Under the pieces are notes generated by a model. That model searched no databases and had not been told where the DNA came from. It saw nothing but the letters and a program-made list of their open reading frames with translations. The position numbers and the translations under genes are program-made. Shown here piece by piece: positions 1 to 9,824 of a stretch of 64,000 nucleotides of DNA. The DNA is from Closterium sp. Naga37s-1 (taxonomy: Eukaryota > Streptophyta > Zygnematophyceae > Desmidiales > Closteriaceae): positions 248,001-312,000 of the forward strand of contig CANJKZ010001153.1 of NCBI GenBank assembly GCA_947471745.1, in the 5' to 3' direction. The first letter of the stretch is position 1. Every line of letters begins with the position of its first letter.

Positions 1-1189
1 CAACAAAGTCGTAACTGTTACGCACTGGTAACATACCCCGTTCTTCAAACTTCGCCCTCGACTGTTAACGTGATGGTTAATCGCGAGCAACACTGGTTTA
101 TGAGCCGCATGTTGCTGTAAACAACCCTGGGTATCAACCCTGAAAAACCCTTCCCCCAGTTTACGTCTCGATACTCACCCAGTCGTAAATGGGAACCCTA
201 AACAACAATATGGCAATGATTCGCAATGGCCACCCGATCACTGTAGCAGAACAATCGCGGGTAAACGCCGATATCAACCCCCATCCGTTTTCTACCCACA
301 AATCGCAATACCCCTAGTCGTTTATGACCGTGTGTAGAAATCACAATCTGCACGTCATACACGACAGACACGAGGCCGTTTACCACCCAAAACGCCCTCC
401 ACATCTTACTGATGTAGGTGTGGCTGTTGCTGATGGTTCATCTGTTGCTGCAGCGGATGGCGCTGCTGTTTGTGGTGAATCATCTGCGGATGGCGCTGCT
501 GTTTGTGGTGAATCATCTGCGGATGGCGCTGCTGTTTGTGGTGAATCATCTGCTGATGGCGCTGCTGTTGCTGCTGGGATGGGTACTGCCGGTGACATGG
601 CATCTGGCGGTGCACGGTCCACCATACGTGGAGACGATATTCACAGAAACGGCAGGCTGAACCTTGTTTAATGACAACGCGATGTAGCAAACTAGAGAAC
701 TCTAGGAGGAAACAGCTCTTCACTGAACCGCAATCTGCAGCGAAGACAAATCAATGATCCGTCAAAGCAGCTGCGAGACGCTGAGGTGAGGTACCTTGAG
801 GTTTGGCTGTTTGGCGAACCTCGCCAAACGCCGCCTGATCCTGTTTCCTTGCTTTCGCCCAAGCATGGCGCACAGAGCGAAGCGCAGTGAACGGTAAACG
901 TATCAGCCACAGAATATGCGAACTGCCACAGAAAATCTACTCGCCTCAAGGTAACCCATTAGCAATGTGAGCGAACGTACGTATTAGCCACTATATTCCG
1001 GCCAGCAAGAGCAGTATATTCCTAGGGACAATGTCCTTTTGGAAAGGCACCTCTTCTCTTCAGGAGATGTGTTCTTCACTTTTGTGATTCTTTCTAGAAA
1101 CACTGACTGTAAATATCGTGAGCATAAAAAAAAAAAAGCCATTCACACAAGACTTGGTTCCACTAGATCCAGGCACCAATGACGCCATG
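1..1189. other. Left flank, no gene recognised
   Basis: Apart from the 33-bp minisatellite at 455-578, I see no convincing gene, element terminus or RNA in this stretch. Open frames here are short and have no recognisable domains. An A run at 1128-1138 and the divergent sequence around 1190 mark where similarity to the 3' end of host gene A stops. Confidence 0.5.
455..578. repeat. 33-bp minisatellite, about 3.8 copies
   Basis: The unit starting GGATGGCGCTGCTG is repeated at 455, 488 and 521, followed by a partial, slightly changed copy from 554. The first three copies look identical. The unit is 11 codons long, so it stays open in several frames, but no larger gene surrounds it. Confidence 0.85.
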
Positions 1190-1339
1190 CAAAAAGCGAA
1201 AACTAGGGGATCCAAACGCTGTACCGCTGCCTATGTGACGCTTGTGCAATCTGTTGGGCTGAAAAACATGCCTAAGTTTCCAACACAATCTACACGTAGG
1301 CACTACTACAAAGAGAGGACATGTCTTACTCTCTCCTCT

Positions 1340-1740
1340 CCCCGCTCTCGCTTCCTCTCCCCACTTGCAGGCACGGCTTTCTTCAGTGGACTGAAAAATC
1401 ATCCCGCTCGTGCAAGCTGCGCATGGGATGGGCACTGCCACAAATGGAGCACGCATCTTTCTTCTCCCTCCTCTCCTCCCTCGCGCCTCCCCACTTGCAG
1501 CATTACTTTTGTGTCGACTAAAAGTCATCCCGCCTGTGCAAGCTGCGAATGGGCACCACCACAAATGAAGCACGTGTCTTTCTCCCCCCTCTCCTCCCTC
1601 GTGCCTCCCCACTTGCAGCATGAATTTTGAGTCAACTAGTAATCATCCCACCTGTGCATGCTGCGCAAGGGCGCTACAACAAAGGCAGGGCGTGCCTTTC
1701 TTCCTCCTCTAGTTCCCCCAGCTTCTCCACTTTCAGACGC
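1340..1740. repeat. 118-130 bp tandem repeats covering the 3' end of the gene A relative
   Basis: Four imperfect copies share a C/T-rich stretch ending near CCCCACTTGCAG (ends near 1370, 1500 and 1618, with a weaker copy near 1735). Read on the minus strand, each unit resembles the last codons of the relative (GGRKARPAFVV-like). Beyond the last copy, near 1210, a GTTTGGATCCCCTA stretch matches the extreme 3' coding end of gene A. The C-terminal end of the relative has therefore been amplified in place, and the stop at 1636 falls inside the array. Confidence 0.7.
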
Positions 1741-4700
1741 TTCCAACCCACTTAGACGATCGCAACTCAGGCTTTTTACAGGGTGCTTAGCAGGAGGAAG
1801 GTTCAAGGAAGGCCTGAAAGGAGGATTTGTGGAAACCATTCGAGGCGTGGGTGGGGAAGCATGGGAAGTCCGGGAAAGTACAGCAGCAGCTACGGCAGCA
1901 CCAACAGCAGAAGCACCAGCAGCAGAAGCACCAGCAGCAGAAGCACCAGCAGCAGCAGCACCAGCAGCAGAAACACCAGCAGCAGAAGCAGAAGCACCAA
2001 TAGCATCAGCAGCAGCACCTGCTGGGGCTGTTGTTCCCTGACCAGCCTCCGCAGCTTCACCAGCGATTTTATCAAAAATAGACCCTGCCGGCCTGCGAAT
2101 GGCACCTGCAGCCGCAGCAGCAGGAGGAGGAGCAGCAGCAAGAGCAGCCGCAGAAGCACGGAACGTGGAAGTTTGTAGCAAGCTTGTGGTGCCAACAGCA
2201 GCACGGAACGTGGAAGTTTGTAGCGGGCTAGTAGTGTCAACAGCTGAACGAAGGCCAGCAGAACGGATGTCTGCATGCCACGATGCCCTTCGTCTCATGG
2301 GGCGGTAACCGCGTCCACCCGGTGATTTAGAGGCAGATGGGCTATGTGGGTCAATATTCCAGGACACCCGCTTGCCGGGTCCTGGAGAAGCTGCGGTGGT
2401 GCTGGATGATTTAAGACTCGATCGGCGACCAGAGGGGGATAGAGTATCACTGCTGAGAATTCTCAAAAGTGACTCTGATGATGCTGCAGTTGCGCTGGCT
2501 GATTTCAGGCTGGAAAGGTGAGCAGAGGGGGATAGGGTGTCCAAAAGTGAATCATGGATTCTCAAAAATGAGTCTGATGAAGCTGCAGTGGCGCTGGCTG
2601 ATTTCAGGTTAGAAAGGCGAGCAGAAGGGGATAGGGTGCCTGAAAGTGACTCATGAACTCTCAAAAGTGAGTCTGACGAAGCTGCGGTGGCGCTGGCTGA
2701 TTTTAGGTTAGAAAGGCGAGCAGAGGGGGATAGAGAGGCGGTGGAGGAATGAGAGGGAGTGAGAGGTGATGGGGATGAGGGAGGGAGATGAGGGGATGGA
2801 GATGAGGGAGTGAGAGGAGGGGATAGAGAAGGACGGGGTGACTTAGAAGCAGGGGGTAGAGTCAATTTCGAAGGCGAGTGACAGTGGCTGGGAGGAGAGG
2901 AATCAGCAGGGTGCGTAAAAGGCCATGCTCCAGTTCTCGCAATAGTTTCTTCTACAGTTTCTGCCACAGCATGCCCATTCTCGGCAACAGCAGCAGCTGT
3001 AGCTGTGGCCGTGACTCCAGGAACAAATCGCGAATTAACAGTTTCCGCCGCTGCTTCTGCTGCCGCTGCTGTTGCAACCTTATCAGCAGAAATGGCAAGC
3101 CGATCAATAGACCCAGAGCTGTGATGCCCGTGATGCCCGTGATGCCCGTGGTGCCAATCCGTGTGGTGCTTCATCATGGAAACAAAGTCGTGAATGTGAA
3201 GCCAATCCTTGTGCTTCATCATCGAAGCAGCGTCGTGACTGTCTGTGTGACTGTCTGTGTGACTGTCTTTGTGACTGTCTTTGTGGCTGTGAAGCCAGTG
3301 TTTGAAGTCGTGACCGTGATGCCCGTCCTTGTGGTGCTTCATCATTGAAAAAAACTCGTGAATGTGAAGCCAGTCCTTGTGCTTCACCATCGAAGCAGAG
3401 TCGTGGCTGTGATGCCAGTCTCTGAAGTCGTGATTGTGAAGCCAGTGTTTCAAGTCGTGGATGTGAAGCCAGTCCTTGTGTTTCATCATAGAAGCAGCGT
3501 CGTGACTGTGATGCCAGTCAATGTGCTTCATCTTCGAAATAAATTCGTGAATGTGAAGAAAGTCTGTCATTGAAGCAAAGTCGTGGCTGTGGTCGTGCCT
3601 TGCTGATCCACCTTTCACCCCCCCTCCTCCTCCTCTCCCTTCCCCTCCCACTCCTCTTTTTCTTCCTCCTCCTCCTCCTCCACCTTCACCTCCTCCTCTC
3701 CCATTCCCCCCCAGCCTGCCAGAGACCAACCCCGGAAGCCCATAGCTCTCGGGAGGAGCGATAAGCCTCCACGCTCCTGTGTCACAGAGATTCGTATCAG
3801 ATCTGCTTTGATGGATTTGATATGCCGCCCAGCTGGAGTCCCGGGCCTTGAACGGTAACAGAGCTGCCTTAGACGATAACGAATCTGACTTGGCTGAAGG
3901 TGAGGGACGGTCAGAGCTTGAAATCAGAGCGGATGGAGATTGCAAAGGAGAGGAAGAGGGAGAAGAAGAGGAAGAGGAAGGAAAGGACCAAGAGGAAACT
4001 GGCAAAGCGTTGGAAGAACGGGTTGCAAGAACAGGGCTGCGGAAAAGCCTGTCCTGCCGCCCCTCCTGCCGCTCCTCCTGCCGCCCCTCCTGCCGCTCCT
4101 CCTGCCGCTCCTCCTGCCGCTCCTCCTGCCGCTCCTCCTGCTGCTCCTCCTGCGGCTGCTGCTCCTGGTCCTCGGGCAAATGCAAGCTGTCATGATGTTT
4201 CTCGGGCAGATGCGAGCTGTCATGATGTTTCTCGGGCAGATGCGAGCTGTCATGATGTTTCTCGGGCAGATGCAAGCTGTCATGATGTTTCTCGGGCAGG
4301 TGCGAGCTGCTATGGTGTTTCTTGAACAGGTGCAACCCGCCATGATGTTTCTCGGGCAGGTCCGAGCTGTCATGGTGTTTTTCGGGCAGGTGTGCGCTGC
4401 CATGATGTCTCTTGAACAGGTGCAACCCGCCATGATGTTTCTCGGGCAGGTCCGAGCTGTCATGGTGTTTTTCGGGCAGGTGCGAGCTGCTATGGTGTTT
4501 CTTGAACAGGTGCAACCCACCATGATGTTTCTCGGGCAGGTGCGAGCTGTCATGATGTTTCTTGAACAGGTGCAACCCACCATAATGTTTCTCGGGCAGG
4601 TCCGAGCTGCTATGGTGCTTTTTGAACAGGTTCAACCTGCCATGATGTTTCTCGGGCAGGTGAGAGCTGCCGTGAAGTTTCTCGGGCAGGTCTGAGCTGC

Positions 4701-5775
4701 TGTGAAGTTTCTCGGCCAGGTGCATGCTGTCATGGTGGTGATTCTCCAGGCGCTTGAGAACGGGGCGGCGCAGAGTGGGGCAGAGGATTCGCCACGTGCT
4801 GTGAGCATGCAGCACTGTCTGCTCTGCTTCCTTGGCTTGCTCCCTCTGCTCCGCCTTCTCTGCTTTCTCTGCCTCCCCCTCTTCCCCCTCTTCCCCTTCT
4901 TCCCCTGCTTCCTCCGAGCCTCTCTTCTCGCGCTTGGTTATAAAATGCTGATCTCCTATTCTTGTAATCCGTCTAAGCAAGTCCCGTCTGCTTCCTCTGC
5001 CCCACGCTCCCCTGTCCAGACTCTTCATTTTCGGGTCTTCTGGCGAGTACGAGATGTTGAGCCCGAGGAATTGCTTCACGTCATGGTTGCAGGTAATATC
5101 GACGTGCCCCGTGAGGTTCTTCTCGAACTGCTCAAGCAATTCGTTGCTTGACCATGTGTAGAGGAGGTCGTCGACGTAGACCGTGAGTAGAATGTATTCG
5201 CCGCGGAAATCGCAACGATACATCCCGGGATCATGAGGCAGTTGTTTGAAGCCTATCTCGAGCAGGATGTTGTGCAGGTACTGCTGCCAGAGTCTTGGCG
5301 CTTGTTTAATCTCGTAAAGGGACTTTCGCAGCTGGCACACGCGTGAGTCTCCCTCACCGTATGTATGCGGCTGCTCCACGTAGATTACATCATCTACTAA
5401 GGCGTAGAGGAACGCGTTCTTCACATCAATCTGTGGGAGCGGGAGATGTCGTGCGGCAGCGATGGCGAGGAGGATTCTGACGGAGGTGTGACGGCTGACC
5501 GGTGCAAACGTCTGGTCGAAGTCGATGCCGTGCCTCTGGTCGTAGCCACGTACGACCCATCGCGCCTTGAATCGTTCAATCGTGCCATCCGCTGCGGTCT
5601 TCACGCGGAACACCCATTTTCCGGAGAGAATCCTTCTCCCCTTGATTGCCGCTCGATCGACGAGCACCCAGGTGTCGCGAGACTCAAGTGCCTTGATTTC
5701 CTTGCGCCACTCCTTGCTGTGTGGTCCCGTGAGTGCTTGGCGCAGATTCTTCGGCTCGATGACACGTGGCGCCAT
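1636..5775 (-). CDS. Chimeric open frame: Copia RT fragment followed by a diverged relative of host gene A
   Basis: A single 1379-codon frame. Residues 1 to about 248 are a Ty1/copia reverse transcriptase fragment from Copia-1. From about residue 250 the sequence becomes a relative of gene A (52365-57218, opposite strand). It shares in order: KEAEQTV.HA.STWRILC, RLFRSPVL, WRLIAPPESYGLPG, a DFASMMK-type motif, RLA.SA.KVA, VSWN..P.SPS, RRASWH, FDK.AGEAAEA and RGGRKAR.AFVV near the C-terminus. Only the last exon of gene A is represented. The relative carries several tandem expansions absent from gene A: LPEKHHD-type 10-mers, QEER 4-mers, a His-rich DWLHIHD block and SPSARLSNLKSASA 33-mers. Function is unknown. 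Whether the chimera is transcribed or is a dead duplicate that happens to be open cannot be told from sequence. The open frame and the similarity to gene A are seen; duplication followed by Copia fusion is inferred. Confidence 0.6.
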   Translation of the reverse strand: MAPRVIEPKNLRQALTGPHSKEWRKEIKALESRDTWVLVDRAAIKGRRILSGKWVFRVKTAADGTIERFKARWVVRGYDQRHGIDFDQTFAPVSRHTSVRILLAIAAARHLPLPQIDVKNAFLYALVDDVIYVEQPHTYGEGDSRVCQLRKSLYEIKQAPRLWQQYLHNILLEIGFKQLPHDPGMYRCDFRGEYILLTVYVDDLLYTWSSNELLEQFEKNLTGHVDITCNHDVKQFLGLNISYSPEDPKMKSLDRGAWGRGSRRDLLRRITRIGDQHFITKREKRGSEEAGEEGEEGEEGEAEKAEKAEQREQAKEAEQTVLHAHSTWRILCPTLRRPVLKRLENHHHDSMHLAEKLHSSSDLPEKLHGSSHLPEKHHGRLNLFKKHHSSSDLPEKHYGGLHLFKKHHDSSHLPEKHHGGLHLFKKHHSSSHLPEKHHDSSDLPEKHHGGLHLFKRHHGSAHLPEKHHDSSDLPEKHHGGLHLFKKHHSSSHLPEKHHDSLHLPEKHHDSSHLPEKHHDSSHLPEKHHDSLHLPEDQEQQPQEEQQEERQEERQEERQEERQEGRQEERQEGRQDRLFRSPVLATRSSNALPVSSWSFPSSSSSSPSSSPLQSPSALISSSDRPSPSAKSDSLSSKAALLPFKARDSSWAAYQIHQSRSDTNLCDTGAWRLIAPPESYGLPGLVSGRLGGNGRGGGEGGGGGGGRKRGVGGEGRGGGGGVKGGSARHDHSHDFASMTDFLHIHEFISKMKHIDWHHSHDAASMMKHKDWLHIHDLKHWLHNHDFRDWHHSHDSASMVKHKDWLHIHEFFSMMKHHKDGHHGHDFKHWLHSHKDSHKDSHTDSHTDSHDAASMMKHKDWLHIHDFVSMMKHHTDWHHGHHGHHGHHSSGSIDRLAISADKVATAAAAEAAAETVNSRFVPGVTATATAAAVAENGHAVAETVEETIARTGAWPFTHPADSSPPSHCHSPSKLTLPPASKSPRPSLSPPLTPSSPSPHLPPSSPSPLTPSHSSTASLSPSARLSNLKSASATAASSDSLLRVHESLSGTLSPSARLSNLKSASATAASSDSFLRIHDSLLDTLSPSAHLSSLKSASATAASSESLLRILSSDTLSPSGRRSSLKSSSTTAASPGPGKRVSWNIDPHSPSASKSPGGRGYRPMRRRASWHADIRSAGLRSAVDTTSPLQTSTFRAAVGTTSLLQTSTFRASAAALAAAPPPAAAAAGAIRRPAGSIFDKIAGEAAEAGQGTTAPAGAAADAIGASASAAGVSAAGAAAAGASAAGASAAGASAVGAAVAAAVLSRTSHASPPTPRMVSTNPPFRPSLNLPPAKHPVKSLSCDRLSGLEASESGEAGGTRGGRKARPAFVVAPLRSMHRWDDY
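2395..2740 (-). repeat. 99-bp in-frame repeats (33 residues) in the gene A relative
   Basis: About four copies, read on the minus strand, of SPSARLSNLKSASATAASS followed by a D/E-SLLR stretch. Gene A has the block once (SPTARPSILKSPATSTASS). All copies keep frame. Confidence 0.75.
3115..3590 (-). repeat. His-rich repeat block in the gene A relative
   Basis: The minus strand encodes repeated DWLHIHD, MMKH, DWHHGHD and DSHTDSH-type units, about 36-45 bp long with local 12-bp subrepeats (near 3237-3290). Gene A has a single related motif, DFASMMKNSDWLQ. The amplification added roughly 130 residues with very high histidine content, a composition often linked to metal or acid binding. No function is claimed. 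Confidence 0.75.
4055..4150 (-). repeat. 12-bp repeats encoding QEER
   Basis: About eight copies of a CCTGCCGCTCCT-type unit on the plus strand, giving repeated QEER or QEGR on the minus strand. Gene A has a Gln-rich QQ..ER stretch at the same place. Confidence 0.8.
4180..4740 (-). repeat. 30-bp repeats encoding LPEKHHD-type 10-mers
   Basis: About 18 copies of a unit such as CTCGGGCAGGTGCGAGCTGT on the plus strand. The minus-strand product alternates LPEKHHDSSH-like and LFKKHHGGLH-like 10-mers, which suggests a higher-order 60-90 bp repeat. Gene A carries only one LPEKQR segment here. Confidence 0.85.
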
Positions 5776-6491
5776 TGAGGTGGCAGTGTGGAGCCCGAGA
5801 AGTTGAAGTCCCGAAACGGTGCTGTCGTGGCGGTGCTACGGAATGACTTCCTGCACATCGTCATCGTCGCTTTCTGGTTCAGGTGGTGCTGGCGGTGCTA
5901 CGCCTCCGCCGCTTCCGCTTCCGCCTCCGCCTGCTGCGCCTGCTCCTCCTCCAGGAGAATCATCGTCGTCTTCGTCGTCGCGATCGCCTCTTGTGAACTC
6001 GCCTCTGGGGTCCTGCTCCAGAATGGTTGCTGCAACTTCGTCCTCAGGTGAAGCGTAGCTATGTCCGTTATTGGCGTAGACGCGATCCGCGTTCGCCTGC
6101 TCGTCTTCGCGAAATTGCTGAAGGAAGAGCCGCTCGTAGAAGATGACGTCACGCGCGTTTTTCGCCTTCTGGCTCATGAGATCCAGGATGAGCCACGCCT
6201 TGTGTTCGTGGCTGATGCCGAGGTGAACCCCACGGCTTGCAAACTTCCCGATGGTTGATGTTGGCGGGCGGTACTGCACCATGCACCCCCACACGCGGAG
6301 CATTGATGTGTTGCTCTTGGTCCCTGTCCACTTCACATGCGGTGATGAGTTGTCGGTGATGGCCGTGGTTGATAGCAGGTTGTGCACTTGCACGGCACGG
6401 TGCATTGCGTAGGTCCAGTAAGTTGGCAGAAGCTTCGATTGCTTCATCAGCGCCCGCACCTTTGTCATGAGCGTACGATTCTTGCGCTCGG
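5030..6491 (-). mobile_element. Copia-1 fragment: integrase end and first part of reverse transcriptase
   Basis: Old Ty1/copia pol sequence on the minus strand. Parts seen: the end of the integrase core and C-terminal region (HVKWTGTK, RVWGC), an acidic/Gly-rich linker, and the first half of reverse transcriptase (KWVFRVK, ARWVVRGYDQ, DVKNAFL, YVDDLL). The left limit near 5030 is where gene A-like sequence begins. The right limit is the insertion point of element Y, marked by CTCGG at 6487-6491. The sequence is of a different copia family from T, U, V, W and Z. It is broken in several places. Confidence 0.85.
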
Positions 6492-6652
6492 TGTCAAACA
6501 TATATGCCTAGTTATATCTAGGCTTAGTTTATGTGTTTATAGTTGTCTAGGCTATAGTGGGTTTAGCCTTAGGGGGTACAAAGTTTCTCTCGACATTCTA
6601 CTTGTACCCCTTCCCTTTTCTTAGTCAACCATTCTCGCCTAAGATTATAACA
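6492..6652 (+). repeat. Element Y 5' LTR
   Basis: Starts TGTCAAAC and ends ATAACA. It contains the inverted arms GGGGTACAA (6573-6581) and TTGTACCCC (6602-6610), also present in the LTRs of T, U, V, W and Z with different loops. Confidence 0.93.
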
Positions 6653-6699
6653 TGGTATTAAGAGCAATTAGTCCTAGGACCTAATGCTAATGGGCCCAC

Positions 6700-7540
6700 C
6701 ACCTACTGCCCTGCTAGCCTAGGCCCCGGCCCGTCGCCCCTTGGCGTCGCCCCTAGCCCCTAGGCTCGGCCCCTTGGCCCCGTCGCCTCGGCCCCGCTGG
6801 CCCCGTCGACTTCGTCGCCCGCGCCCGGCCCGTACCTAGCCCGTCGCCCGGCCCGTACCTAGCCTGTCGCCCGGCCCTGTCTCCTGCCCGCGCCCGGCCC
6901 ATACCTAGCCCGACGCCCGGCCCGTACCTAGCCCGTCGCCCGGCCCGTACCTAGCCTCGCGCCCGGCCCGTACCTAGCCCGCGCTCGGCCCCGTTCCTAG
7001 CCCCGCGCCCGGCCCGTACCTCGCCCGCGCCTGGCCCCGTACCTAGCCCGCGCCCGGCCCGTACCAAGCCCGCGCCTGGCCCCGTCTCTTGCCCGCGCCC
7101 GGCCCCGTACCTAGCCCCGCGCCCGGCCCCATTCCGCGCCCAGCGCCCGGCCCCGTACCTGCCCAGCGCCCGGCCCCGTACCTGCCCAGCGCCCGGCCCC
7201 GTACCTGCCCAGCGCCCGGCCCCGTACCTGCCCAGCGCCAGGCCCCGTACCTGCCCAGCGCCCGGCCCCATACCTGCCCAGCGACCGGCCCAGTACCTGC
7301 CCAGCGCTTGGCCCCGTACCTGCCCAGCGCCCGGCCCAGTCCCTGCCCAGCGCCTGGCCCCATTCCTGCCCAGCGCCCGGCCACGTACCTGCCCAGCGCC
7401 CGGCCCAGTCCCTGCTCAGCGCCTGGCCCCGTACCTGCCCAGCGGCCGGCCCCGTACCTGCCCAGCGCCCGGCCCCGTTCCTGCCCAGCGCCCGGCCCCG
7501 TACCTGCCCAGCGCCCGGCCCCGTCGCCCCTAGCCATGGC
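6700..7540 (+). repeat. Element Y GC-rich leader repeats, about 20 bp
   Basis: Two successive arrays of about 20-bp units: CCTAGCCCGCGCCCGGCCCG-type to about 7130, then CCTGCCCAGCGCCCGGCCCC-type to about 7530. Long frames through them (for example from 7089) arise from base composition and are not taken as genes. Confidence 0.85.
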
Positions 7541-7799
7541 CCCGTCGCCCCTAGCCATGGCCCCTCGCGACCTGCCGCCCCTAACCGCGGCCCCGGTGCC
7601 CTGTTGCGCCATGGTGGGTGAGGGGGTGGCAAGGGGGGGTTCCTCCTGCCCGCGTGCCCTTCAGTCGCACGCGCAGCTCCGCCCCCGCCCCCCTCCCCCC
7701 CCTCCCCCCCCCTCCATGGGGATGGCGGGGAGAGGGGGAGGAAACTTGGAGGTTCAGGGGGAGGCAGGAGGGGATCTGCAGCACCAGGTCCCCCACCTT

Positions 7800-8900
7800 T
7801 CTCCTACCTCCCCCTGCTGCGGGAGCAGCAGAGGGGGGGAGGGGACCTGCAGCACCTGCCCCCCCCCCCCCCCCCCCCCCCCCCGCCCCCCGCCCCCCCT
7901 CTTCTCCTCCATCTCTCTGCTGCGGGTGCAGCAGTGGGGGGGAGGGTATGGGGGTGGCGGGTGTGGCCAACCTGCTGTCGCCCGAGCGGCTCCTGCACCG
8001 CCCCTTCTCCTACCTCCCCCCTGCTGCGGGTGCAGCAGTGGGGGGGGAGGGGATCTGCGGCACCAGCCCCCCCCCCCCCCCCCCCTCCATGGGGATGGCG
8101 GGGAGAGGGGGGGGAAGCTTGGAGGTTCAGGGGGAGGCAGGAGGGGATCTGCAGCACCAGGTCCCCCACCCTTCTCCTACCTCCCCCTGCTGCGGGTACA
8201 GCAGTGGGGGGGAGGGGATTTGCCATCCCCCTGCTGCGGATGCGGCGGGGGAGGGGACCTGCAGTACCAGCCCCCCCCCCCCCCCCCCCCACCCCCCTCT
8301 CCGCCCTTTTCTCCTCTCCCTCCCCCTGCTGCGGGTGCCGCAGTGGGGGGGGAAGGGATCTGCCATCCCCCTGCTGCGGATGCAGCAGTGGGGGGAGGGG
8401 ACCTGCAGCACGAGCCCCCCCCCCCCACCCCCCCCCCCCCCCCCTCCCCCCTTCTCCTCCACCCTTGCTGCGGGTGCAGCAGTGGGGGGAGGGGATCTGC
8501 ATCAGCAGTGGGGGGAGGGGATTTGCAGCATCAGCCCCCCCCCCCCCCCCCCCCCCCCCTTTTTTCTCCTCCACCCCTGCTGCGGGTGCAGCAGTGGGGG
8601 GAGGGGATCTGCAGCAGCAGTGGGGGGAGGGGAGTTGCAGCATCAGCCCCCCCCCCCCTTTTCTCCTCCACCCCTGCTGCGGGTGCAGCGGTGGGGGGAG
8701 GGGATCTGCAGCCCTGTGCTGCCCTGCAGCCCTGCGCGCCCTATGCGCCCTGCTGTCCTGCTGCCCTGCAGCCCTGTGCGCCCTTGCTGCCCTCTGCACG
8801 CGCCATGCACAACCCCCCCCCCCCCCCCCCGCCCCAACCCCCCCCCCCCCCCCCCTCCCTTCTTCTTCCTTCCCCTGCTGCAGGTGCAGCAGTGGGGTGG
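7800..8900 (+). repeat. Element Y hairpin/G-run module
   Basis: At least eight copies of CTGCTGCGGGTGCAGCAG, a perfect 7-bp stem with a 4-nt loop (small variants in some copies). Each is followed by TGGGGGGAGGGG and GATCTGCAGCA, and the copies are separated by C runs of 10 to 26 nt (7859-7884 is 26 C). The same unit, in the same orientation relative to the element, fills element X. Such G/C runs can form quadruplexes (general knowledge). Confidence 0.85.
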
Positions 8901-9419
8901 GGGTATGGGGGTGGCGGGTGTGGGTGCAACTGCGGGGTGGCGGGTATGGGGGTGGCGGGTGTGTGAACCATCCCCTCCTCCTCCTCCACCTTTGTCTCCC
9001 ACTGCTGCAGCTGCCGCTGAGGGGGGTGGGTGTGTGGGAGCCGAGGGAGTGGTGCTAGGGGGGTGACGTGGGAGTGGAGCTAGGGGTGCAGCAAGGGGTG
9101 TGTGAAAGGGGGGTGGGACAGTTATGGGGGAGGTTGAGCGGAGGTAGCCGTTGTGTCGCCAGCAGCACCAGTAGTCCGGAGGCTACAATCTCCGGTAGCC
9201 CAGCGAGCCTGCTGCGCCAGTCGCCTGTGGGTCCGTTGCTCCTGCCGCTCAGAGTTAGCCGCAGAGCCAGTTACTCCTGTAGTCCGGGGATACGGCCCCG
9301 GTAGCCACAGTGCGCGCCGCTCCTGTTGCCCGTGTGTCTGCAGCATCAGCAGTCGCCTCCTATCTCCTCTCCTCTCACATTCCAGCCTCCTCTTCACTTG
9401 CCCTTTGTGAATGCCCCTA

Positions 9420-9663
9420 GCTCTGCCTGTACTGTGATCTATCTATATACCTGCATGCTTGCACTTGTTAGGGTATGATCACTGTATTGTTTGTTCTCTT
9501 TATATAACTCTGCATGTGAACTGGCCTTGTGGCCCTTTGCTTGTGCTCGGACTGTGTGGTGACTTTGTGATCCACCCTGAGCTTGCTTTGCTTTGCTTCT
9601 TCTCTTGACTGGTCTTGTGACCATTGCTTGTTCTGGCTATCCCCCACTTCGCCTATGGGGGTG
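9420..9663 (+). other. Element Y conserved tail and polypurine tract
   Basis: This stretch closely matches the non-coding tails between the RNase H end and the 3' LTR of Z (19140-19368) and T (45155-45383), including CTGTGATCTAT, CCTGCATGCTT, GCATGTGAACTGGCC and GATCCACCC. It ends with CCCCCAC (9641-9647), a short loop, and the G run of the polypurine tract (9657-9661). Confidence 0.85.
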
Positions 9664-9824
9664 TGTCAAACATATATGCCTAGTTATATCTAGGCTTAGT
9701 TTATGTGTTTATAGTTGTCTAGGCTATAGTGGGTTTAGCCTTAGGGGGTACAAAGTTTCTCTCGACATTCTACTTGTACCCCTTCCCTTTTCCTAGTCAA
9801 CCATTCTCGCCTAAGATTATAACA
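9664..9824 (+). repeat. Element Y 3' LTR
   Basis: Matches the 5' LTR over 161 bp with about one difference by eye. It is followed directly by CTCGG, the target duplication. Confidence 0.93.

Larger units (their letters stand above)
6492..9824 (+). mobile_element. Element Y: non-coding LTR retrotransposon inserted in Copia-1
   Basis: Two 161-bp LTRs (6492-6652 and 9664-9824), TGTCAAAC...ATAACA, flanked by a perfect 5-bp target duplication, CTCGG (6487-6491 and 9825-9829). A primer-binding-like TGGTATTAAGAGC follows the 5' LTR. A CTATGGGGGTG polypurine tract precedes the 3' LTR. The interior has no gag or pol. It holds GC-rich leader repeats (about 6700-7540), a hairpin/G-run module (about 7800-8900) and a tail (9420-9663) resembling that of the coding Copia elements. 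By eye the LTRs differ at about one position, so insertion was recent. It is probably mobilised by an autonomous relative (inference). Confidence 0.92.

Noticed and set aside
455-578. CRISPR-like direct repeats
   Set aside because: Units are contiguous with no spacers, and the context is eukaryotic.
324-671. Possible small gene over the 33-bp minisatellite
   Set aside because: The frame consists mostly of the repeat, with similar frames on both strands and no recognisable start context or domain.
7089-8966. 625-codon Pro/Gly-rich open frame in element Y
   Set aside because: It lies in GC-rich tandem repeats and poly-C runs, has equally long frames on the other strand, and contains no complex sequence.
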